Assembly: GCF_023159225.1 (NCBI RefSeq)
Contig: NC_063177.1
Coordinates: 15,524,673-15,588,672, forward strand
Direction: 5' to 3'
From: Perognathus longimembris pacificus
Lineage: Eukaryota > Chordata > Mammalia > Rodentia > Heteromyidae
Length of the DNA stretch: 64,000 bases
In this document: positions 56,583 to 64,000 of the stretch, in pieces
Numbering within the stretch: the first letter of the stretch is position 1
Layout of the letters: each line of letters opens with the position of its first letter
Program-made: the position numbers and the translations under genes
Notes under the pieces: model-generated
Seen by the model: the letters and a program-made list of their open reading frames with translations, nothing else
Told to the model about the DNA's origin: nothing
Database searches by the model: none

Positions 56583-59500
56583 TAGAAACAAGGGTATACT
56601 TACACTTCAACTTGGAGAGTGTTCTAATTTTTATAATAAATTTTTTCAGCTAAGAACACAGAATTGTTTTTAATTTTTTATATCTTGGAATTTTTCCTCA
56701 TTCAATTTTAGTTTTATTCCTATAGGCTTTAGGCTTGTAGCATTTTGCAAAGTTCTGTTTTTTGCTATTCTGCTGCTGTGATTTTTTGAATTCCTATTTC
56801 TAAAGTGTAGTTGCTAAAATTGAGAAAAATCTGTGTATGTAAATCTCTCGTTTCCAACCTTCTTTGGGCAAATAGTCTCTACCCACAGATACATAGTTCA
56901 CACTTGGCAAATATTCATGGAATGAAAACACACTAATCATTCAGTATCAATTCAATATCATACTGTTCTAGAAATATCTGTCTCCTCCCTCATGATAGAG
57001 CTTCTTGTGGGTTCTCCCAGAAAATGAGAAGGAGGAATTGATTTGACATGACTGAAGACAAATACATAAGTTTTATAAAGTTTGGGGAAATAATGTTTGA
57101 ATCTTGATTTTACCACCTAAAAGCAGTATTAGACAAGTACTCTGGACATCAATTTCCTCAAGTGTAACTAGAGATTCAAAATGGCTTCCTCATGGTGGAT
57201 CACAAAGGTTAAACCAGGTGAAAGGTAAAGAAATTTGAAAGCATCCTGGACAGGAAGCTCTCTGTATGTGTGGATTTGTGTTTCATGAAGCTTGATAAGT
57301 CCTGGGACATGTAAATGTGTGGGGCTTCCTACCCTTCAAAGACTACATGGTGCTGGTGTCACTGGCTCACGCCTGTAATCCTAGCTGCTCAGGAGTTTGA
57401 GACCTGAGGATCGTGGTTCAAAGCCAGCCCAGGAAAACCCTCCATGCAATGCTAATAATAATTTTAATCTTTCTAGTCTTGACTTAAGCATAGGTCTCAT
57501 CTTTATGAGGTTGGCTTTTAAACAAAGATATACATAGGTTATCTTCTTAAGATAGCTTCCATTGATATACTAATGATTTTAATCAGGAATGATGTCAGGT
57601 GCCTTTTCAGCATTCCTAAGGATGAGAGTACCATTTTTTCTATAGAATCAGCCTCTTGTGCCTGGCAGGGCCCCCATGGGTCAAACTTGTCATGTTCTTT
57701 AGGTGTTCTGTTGACTCTTTCTGAGAATTGTTTTACATCAGTTTTCAAGGGGGGTTTCTTCTGTGATTTTAGCTTTTGTACATTTCTCATCAGTTTATTC
57801 ATGCTCTATTAACTACTGTGGGCTGTTCTTCTTTCTATAGTTTGAGCAGGCAAAAAAGGAGATTGTCTGCCTTTTATGTGTTTGACATACTCTCCTGTGG
57901 CAGTATGGGATCCAGGTACTTCTTTAGCTCTTTGACAGAGAAACTGGACTGTTTTTCCTTTCTTTTTCCTTCTTTCGTTCCTTTTTTTAAAATGGGACTT
58001 GCTATGTTGTCCATGCCAAACTCCATCTCCAGGGCTCAGAGGATCAGCCTCAGACTCCCCAGGAACTACAGGTATGCACTACTATGCCCACCACCCTACT
58101 ATGTTTTTGTTGTCAGCTGTTTGCTACTTTTCCTGGAAGGGGCTTGGACACTCCAGTTGTGTGCCTGAGTGCAGTCACAGCTCATTCCAAGCCAAAGTCT
58201 TAAGGAGCATTGTATTTTTGTTAAGTTCTCTTGCTTTTTTCCCCCTTCTTTTTCCTAAGAAAGACATGTCCCATCCCAAAGAGAAGTGGCTCCTCTGGCT
58301 TGGATCCCAGAACAAAGACAACACATGAAACAGCATTAATCAAAGGTACATCCAGATTACACATAATATGAGTGGGTAAACAAGCCTTTGTTTTCAAGCA
58401 TTGGAGGTGTCTTTGAGATTTGAGGGTTATTTCTATCACCAAAAAAAAAAAGATAAATGGGATCTTATTTCCTATTCTGCAATGTAATTAACTTGAACTT
58501 CCCACCCCTCTCAAGCTATTTTTTTGGTATATTACATTCTCCAGAGATAATATATTTATGTCACGTTATACATTTACTTGCATGGACTTATGCAAAGTAG
58601 TCTGATGGCTTTCAAAAAGCTTTAATCTCCCTGTCATTTCTTCTTTTATCTAATTGTGTTCCTCCTTTCACTTGCTTTCTCTGTGATTATCGGGGACAAA
58701 GGTTGTATGTTTTCTCTCAAATGTGATGACTAAAAGATAAACATACATAAATAAACATGGGATCACAGACAAACATCTACATGGGTACAGTGTAATGTTT
58801 GAGAGGATTAGAAATTGAGAATGTGAGAACAACACTGGAATCCATTGCACCAGTGAATGAAGAGGACAAAACAAGAACATTGAAAGCTGTTGAGAGATTA
58901 GCAGGTAGCAGTTGGGAAAAGTCAGAGTGGGCAATGAGATCCATCTGACTAGAGAGCAGTAGATCTGCATGTGTGAAATGCCATGATAAAAACCCCTTGG
59001 AATAATTAACATTGTGGGCCTATGTGGACATGTCAAAATGAAATCCCCTTGCTAAGAAAAATAATAATTTAGATGTTTACACATACTTTGGATTCAAAAG
59101 TTGATGGTGGTGGTAGGGATGATATTAGGTGTGAACCCAAAACTGCATAGGTGCTATGCAGGTCCTGAGCCCTTAAGGCATTTTTATTTTGTGATTGTGC
59201 TATGAGATGATACGTTGAATTATTGCTACTCTGAGGTCCTTATTGGAAGTTCTCTCTGCTGCATGCCGTTTTTTCTCTGTATGTTCAATGAGAACTTGGA
59301 ACATGCACATGTCTTCATGCATGTTTTTTTTTTAGTATTCTCTAACCTTACTTGTTAATCACCTAGTAGAATTTGAAATGACATAAACTGAAGTCTTTTT
59401 TATTCTTTTTGCCAGTATTAGAGTTTGAACTTCACTTAGTACCTTGTGCTTGCTTGAATGGTGGTCTACCATTTGAGCTATACCACCAGCCCAGCTTTCT

Positions 59501-60660
59501 CATGGTTATCTTGGGGAGTGCCCTTTTTTGAAATCAGAACTGACTTTGAACCACAGTGCTCTAGATCACAGCCTCATGAGTAGCTAGGATTGTAGGCATG
59601 AGCTACCAACACCAAAATAGTACTTTTTACTATTATATGTCTTTTTCTTTCATCATCCTCAACTTCTACCTCAAAAACATTTTCTACTTTTTACATGGTA
59701 CACAGATTTCATGAATACTATACTTTTAATAATTTAACTGTGCATATAGGTCTTGTTTTTAGAAGGTAGACTGTACACTGCCTAATGCTTTTTTGTTCTG
59801 AGTTCTGCCTTTGTTCAACATGAAGATCATGGCCTTTGGTTCTTATTAAGTTTCTATGTTTTTAATCACCATCTCTTTTTTAATCATTCAATTTTTAGCT
59901 ATTCCCTGAAAAGAGAAATTATATTTAATTTCAGAAGAATACTAGCTGGCTCACCCAGTAAACACATCTGTGTGTGTGAGAGAGAGAGAGAGAAAAAGAG
60001 ACAGAGAGAGAGAGAAACAGAGTGACAGAGACAGAGACAGAGAGATCTGAGGTTCTGGAAAGTCAATGCCATGACTTCCTCTCTGCTGGTTCTCTGATGC
60101 CTTGAAAAATAACAAGCTTAATTGGTGTTTACCAAACATTGCTTGTGGAAGACTGATTTCTAGTAGAATGAATAATAAGCTAATAAACATTTTTGTCGTC
60201 AGAATATTGAATTTGGGGCAATAATACATCAGAAAAGTCCAACTTGGCTTCAAGAATATATGTCAGCATGTATAAGAGACTCTGAAGCGAAATTTTATAA
60301 AACTTTAATGTCGTCAGTTATATCCATCTTGCTAGGTTAAAATTTCCCTAAGGTTCAGTATTCCCCCAGCTTTATTACTTGACACCATCACATGTCCAGA
60401 GTTGTACTTCATCTTCATTGAATGAGTATGTGAATAAGTGAGCGCATGAGTGAAAGCTTCGTGACTCTAGGAGAGCACAAGTAAAGGAAAAGAAGTAGGG
60501 GCAAATCAACTCAGGACAGGCAGAGCTCGACATCAAGCAGGAAGTCGATTTCAACTTCATGAAATTGTGTCTTCTGGACTTTCTTAGAATCGTGCATTTG
60601 GTAGGCTTTAATTTAAAAATAAAACCCTGCATGCACATAGTGGGGGATCTTTACAAATGA
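56583..60660. other. Intergenic; SINE remnants and GA repeat
   Basis: No gene. About 57345-57440 is a B1-like SINE head ('ggtgtcactggctcacgcc'). About 59400-59620 is an antisense SINE of the same family ('tcatgagtagctaggattg'). About 59975-60045 is an interrupted GA repeat. 57450-57830 may be antisense L1 but is too degraded to assign firmly. The frame at 57776-58168 and those opposite it show no known motif. Confidence 0.5.
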
Positions 60661-60664
60661 GCTG

Positions 60665-60682
60665 TCATTCTTTCTTCTCCAG
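60665..60682 (+). promoter_or_regulatory. Putative splice acceptor of OR coding exon
   Basis: 'cattctttcttctccag|agg' is a strong pyrimidine-tract acceptor about 110 bases before the start codon of the OR at 60792. It would begin the coding exon with a short 5' UTR. I did not find a matching upstream donor block of the kind seen for the OR1A-like copies. Confidence 0.5.
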
Positions 60683-60791
60683 AGGTCAGAGAAGGAGTGG
60701 CATGCCCACTGATCATCTGACATGAACCATTTCCCAGCATTTTCAAGGGGAATCGCTGGAGGTCTGTCTCTCTGTCTGGCCTCTTGGGCCC

Positions 60792-61736
60792 ATGGCAGGA
60801 GAGAATCAGAGCAGTAGCTTTGAGTTCCTCCTCTGGGGGCTGTCAGAGCGCCCAGAGCAGCAGCACCTTCTCTTCCTGCTGTTCCTGTGGATGTACGCCA
60901 TCACGGTGGCCGGGAATCTGCTCATTGTCCTGGCCATCGGCGCAGACACCCGTCTCCACACTCCCATGTACTTCTTCCTTGCCAGCCTGTCCTGCGCGGA
61001 CATCCTGTTCACCTCCACCACAGTGCCCAAGGCCCTGGCGAACATCCACACCCACAGCAGGTCCATCTCCTACGCAGGATGTCTGGTGCAGCTCTACTTC
61101 TTCTTGACCTTCGGGGACATGGACATCTTTCTCCTGGCCACAATGGCCTATGACCGCTTTGTGGCCATTTGTCACCCTCTCCACTACATGACCATCATGA
61201 GCCGGGGGCGCTGTGTGCTCATGGTGACTTCCTGCTGGGCCCTTACAAATCTTGTTGCCATGACCCACACATTCCTCATCTTCCGGCTCTCCTTCTGCTC
61301 CAAGAAGATCATTCCCGATTTCTTCTGTGACCTGGAGCCCTTGATGAAGGTCTCTTGCTCTGACACCCATGTCAATGAGCTCGTGCTTCTCTTCTTGGGA
61401 GGGGCGGTCATCTTAATCCCCTTCTTGCTCATCTTGGTTTCTTATATCTGCATTACTTTCGCCGTGCTCCGAGTCCCTTCTGCACAGGGAAGGCTCAAGG
61501 CCTTCTCGACCTGTGGCTCCCACCTGGCCGTGGTTACCCTGTTCTTCGGGACGGTGATCAGGGCCTATCTGTGTCCTTCATCCTCTTCCTCCAACTCCGT
61601 GGTGGAGGACACAGCTGCTGCTGTCATGTACACCGTGGTGACGCCTCTGCTCAACCCCTTCATTTACAGCCTGCGGAACAAAGACATGAAAGGGGCACTG
61701 CTCAGACTGCTTGGGGGCAAAATCTCTTTCTCCTAA
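60792..61736 (+). CDS. Olfactory receptor, family 1 (intact)
   Basis: 314-residue class II olfactory receptor, complete. NQS glycosylation site at 5-7, GN at 41-42, LHTPMYFFLASLSCAD at 55-70, Cys97, the canonical MAYDRFVAICHPLHY at 118-132, SY at 217-218, KAFSTCGSHL at 236-245 and PLLNPFIYSLRNKDMKGALLRLL from 285. Start MAGENQSSS fits the family; a second open frame at 60784 is a shadow. It belongs to OR family 1 but is clearly not OR1A-like; OR1D, OR1E or OR1P type is possible given that these neighbour OR1A in other mammals. Its codons are much GC-richer than those of the OR1A-like copies. Ligand unknown. Confidence 0.95.
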   Translation: MAGENQSSSFEFLLWGLSERPEQQHLLFLLFLWMYAITVAGNLLIVLAIGADTRLHTPMYFFLASLSCADILFTSTTVPKALANIHTHSRSISYAGCLVQLYFFLTFGDMDIFLLATMAYDRFVAICHPLHYMTIMSRGRCVLMVTSCWALTNLVAMTHTFLIFRLSFCSKKIIPDFFCDLEPLMKVSCSDTHVNELVLLFLGGAVILIPFLLILVSYICITFAVLRVPSAQGRLKAFSTCGSHLAVVTLFFGTVIRAYLCPSSSSSNSVVEDTAAAVMYTVVTPLLNPFIYSLRNKDMKGALLRLLGGKISFS

Positions 61737-62001
61737 TGCCCATAACCTCAGACAATTCGAAGGCATCCTCTAGCCTCCTCTGGTGAGGGGCTTCCAGAGA
61801 TTTCGCCATCAGACATCTCAGGTCTTAAGCCCAACACCGCGCCACTCCTCGACTCTCCTCCATGACTTTGATGTGATTGAGGAATGTGGAAAGTTGTTAT
61901 ATTGGGTTTTAAAGTCCACTTGTTATGAGTTTGCTTCCTTGTGCATTTATTTTTTAATCCTACTACATATTTGACAGTGGCTTCATAAGATTACTTTAGA
62001 A

Positions 62002-62240
62002 GCCAGGCACTGGTGTTTCACGCATGTAATCCTAGCTACTCAGGAGGCTGAGATCTGAGGCTCATGGTTCAAAGCCAGTTCAAGCATTGAAGAGTCCATG
62101 AGTCTCGCATCTCCAATTAACTACTAGAAAACAGGAAGGGGAGCTGTGGCTCAAAGTGATACAGCACTATCCTTGAGCAACAGAAGTCCAGGGACAGTAC
62201 CCAGGCTCTGCGTTCAAGCCCCACACACAACCAAAAAAAG
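62002..62240 (+). mobile_element. B1-like/Geo composite SINE, sense
   Basis: 'gccaggcactggtgtttcacgc', 'aatcctagctactcaggagg', 'tctccaattaactactag' and 'ctgcgttcaagccccac' followed by A-rich sequence. A good example of the 7SL-like head joined to the Geo-type monomer. Confidence 0.85.
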
Positions 62241-62419
62241 AAAATTTGGAGCTGAAAAATTCCTATTCCCTAGTAATCTTGCATCCTAACATCATAGCTC
62301 AACTCTTCGCTCACACGCTGTGATCCTGGGGTGAAGTCTGCTGCACTGTCAGTTGTATTAAAGTATAAATATGTCCAGTATGTCATGCCTGTGACAATAA
62401 AAGACTATGTTGCTGTTTA

Positions 62420-62600
62420 TATGCTTGCCTTGCATGCATGAAGCCCTGGGTTGGATTTCTCACCACCACATACACAGATAAAGCTGGAAGTAGCGCTGTG
62501 GCTCAAGTGGCAGAGTGCTAGCCTTGAGCAAAAAGAAGCCAGGGACAGTGCTCAGGCCCTGAGTCCAAGCCCCAAGACTGGCAAAAAAAAAAAAAAAAAG
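62420..62600 (+). mobile_element. IDL-Geo SINE, sense, head incomplete
   Basis: Begins within the ID-like part ('tgcttgccttgcatgcatg'), then 'gggttggatttctcaccacc', a Geo monomer and a poly(A) of about 17. Confidence 0.85.
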
Positions 62601-63399
62601 AATACTACTCACAAAATTGTGGGGTAGGAGAAATTAGTATATATAATACAAAATCACTAAAATAAAGTGCAATGCATTCATTATGTAGTATAATATATAC
62701 ATATACAGCAAAATGGAACACAAATATATACCTAGTACAACAATTTTAAAGGGTAGTTGTATCAAACACTACATTGATAAGAAAGGAGATTGCACAACAG
62801 TGAAATGTCTCTACCACACCTGTTGGAATAGCCACTACCAACAACAGGAAATACTCAGTTTAGCTATGGTGTAGGGAAGCCTTTGCGGGAATGGTGTCTG
62901 GAAAGGGCCACAAGACCCCACTACTCCAAAGTGGAAGCAGGAAGAATAAAGTCTGTGGCCCATTCCAAAAATAAGCTGGGCGTGTTGGCACATGCCTGTG
63001 GCCCAACTACTTGGGAAGTCGAGATAGGAGGATCCAGATTCTAGGTTTACCCAAGCAAAGTTAGTATGATAAACTGGAACAAAAAGGACTGGGGCATGGC
63101 TCAAGTGGTAGAGTACTTGCCTAAAAAATGAGGCCCAGGAGTACTAAACACAAAAGGTGATGGTAGAGGTGGAGGGACTGCAAAATAACTTCTGGAGATC
63201 CAGAAATGTCTTGTTTGTTCTTTTAAGTAGTCTAAGTGCTCGTGAGTATTTGGTTTGTAAAAAACAAAAATAAAACTCAGCTGCTGCTGCTTTTCTAAAG
63301 CATAAACATTACTTTTTTCATTCTGTATATGATAATCATGTTATTTGGAGTTGCCACATGCCCCCCCCCACGTGTTAGTTCTTGTTGTTTTGTTGTTGT

Positions 63400-63640
63400 T
63401 TTGTTTTGTGGCAGTTCTGAGGCTTGAACTCGAGGCATACGTGCTGTCTCTGAGCTTTTGTGCACAAGGTTAGTGTTCTACCACTGGAACCACAGCTCCA
63501 CTTCCGGTTTTTGAGTGGTTAGTAGGAGATGAGAGTCTGATGAGGACATTTTTTTGTCTAGACTGGCTTCGAATCACTACCCTTAGGTCTCAGCCTCCTG
63601 AGTAGCTAGGATTCCAGGATTGAGCCACCAGTGCCTCACT
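63400..63640 (-). mobile_element. B1-like/Geo composite SINE, antisense
   Basis: GTTT-rich end, 'ctgaggcttgaactcgaggc', 'gtgttctaccactggaacc', 'gtaggagatgagagtctgatg' and 'cagcctcctgagtagctagg'. Moderately diverged. Confidence 0.82.
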
Positions 63641-64000
63641 GGTTAGTTCTTGCTTTTGGAATCTTATTCCATTGTGTATCTACTTATCTGTGAATGAGTG
63701 TTGGATATTGTATTTCTAAATTATTGAGAGATAAATTGAGAGCTAGGTGATATTATTTGCCTCCAGACATATTTTGTTGTTCTTCCTTTTCTTCTTCTCC
63801 TCTTCCTCCTGTTCCTTCTCTCTTCCCTCTTCCTCCTCCTTCTTAGGACAGAGTCACTGTGTATCCCTGGCTGGCTCAAACTTGCCATCTTTCTGCTGGC
63901 TCAGCCTCCTGCATTCTAGGATTATAGAAGTATGTCGCAAGGCCTGGCAAAGAATCAACAATGTGGGGGACAGTGTCTTGTGTTAAGGATCAAACTCAGG

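Larger units (their letters stand above)
61737..64000. other. 3' flank of OR; SINE-rich, no gene
   Basis: Contains sense SINEs at 62002-62240 (B1-like/Geo) and about 62420-62600 (IDL-Geo lacking the first bases of its head), a degraded sense SINE at about 62975-63160, an antisense one at 63400-63640, and CT-rich sequence with another antisense remnant near 63780-63960. No gene recognised. Confidence 0.55.

Noticed and set aside
13392..61736. A previously undescribed multi-gene system
   Set aside because: The genes present are OR family members and one retrocopy; nothing else coding is supported, so I do not claim a new system.

Overview
This is a gene-poor, repeat-rich stretch of nuclear DNA from a rodent. 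The best organism clue is a very abundant dimeric SINE: an ID-like, tRNA-derived head (read-through of 'gctggggatatagcctagtgg' type) joined to a second 'ggcgctgtggctcaagtggcagag' monomer. This matches the published description of IDL-Geo, reported as restricted to the superfamily Geomyoidea (kangaroo rats, pocket mice, pocket gophers). Many copies carry perfect target-site duplications and look young.

The coding content is an olfactory receptor (OR) cluster. Five copies belong to one OR1A-like subfamily (close to human OR1A1/OR1A2): a broken + strand copy (663-1829), an intact + strand copy (13392-14327), a damaged - strand copy with a long open frame (17885-19018), and two intact - strand copies (26100-27035 and 42082-43017). 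A sixth, more distant and GC-richer family 1 OR lies on the + strand at 60792-61736. The only other gene-like feature is a retrocopy of a PHACTR-family mRNA (45727-47019) with a GC-rich leader, an open 128-codon frame, a poly(A) tract and a 15-bp target-site duplication.

Region by region: 1-14.4 kb holds the + strand OR pair and old L1 debris. 17.9-25.4 kb (unit A) and 25.9-37.05 kb (unit B) are tandem duplicates, each consisting of a minus-strand OR plus its upstream region. Unit C (41.7-51.1 kb) is an older - strand relative. From 51 kb to 60.6 kb there is mainly SINE and simple-repeat DNA, then the last OR and more SINEs.

Four OR1A-like copies have a homologous non-coding block 5-9 kb upstream that ends in a splice-donor-like sequence on the correct strand (8553, 24613, 36236, 50202). 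I read these as the 5' untranslated exon/promoter of each receptor gene. They pair with a conserved pyrimidine tract and AG just before each start codon. In units A and B this promoter block is almost identical while its flanks are much more diverged, which suggests gene conversion.

I found no sign of a new multi-gene system. The unusual items are the duplicated OR promoter exons and their homogenisation, an OR lacking its DR motif, a twin-primed L1 with an apparent 3' transduction, and the PHACTR retrocopy. All coordinates of repeats are estimated by eye and may be off by some tens of bases unless a target-site duplication is given.
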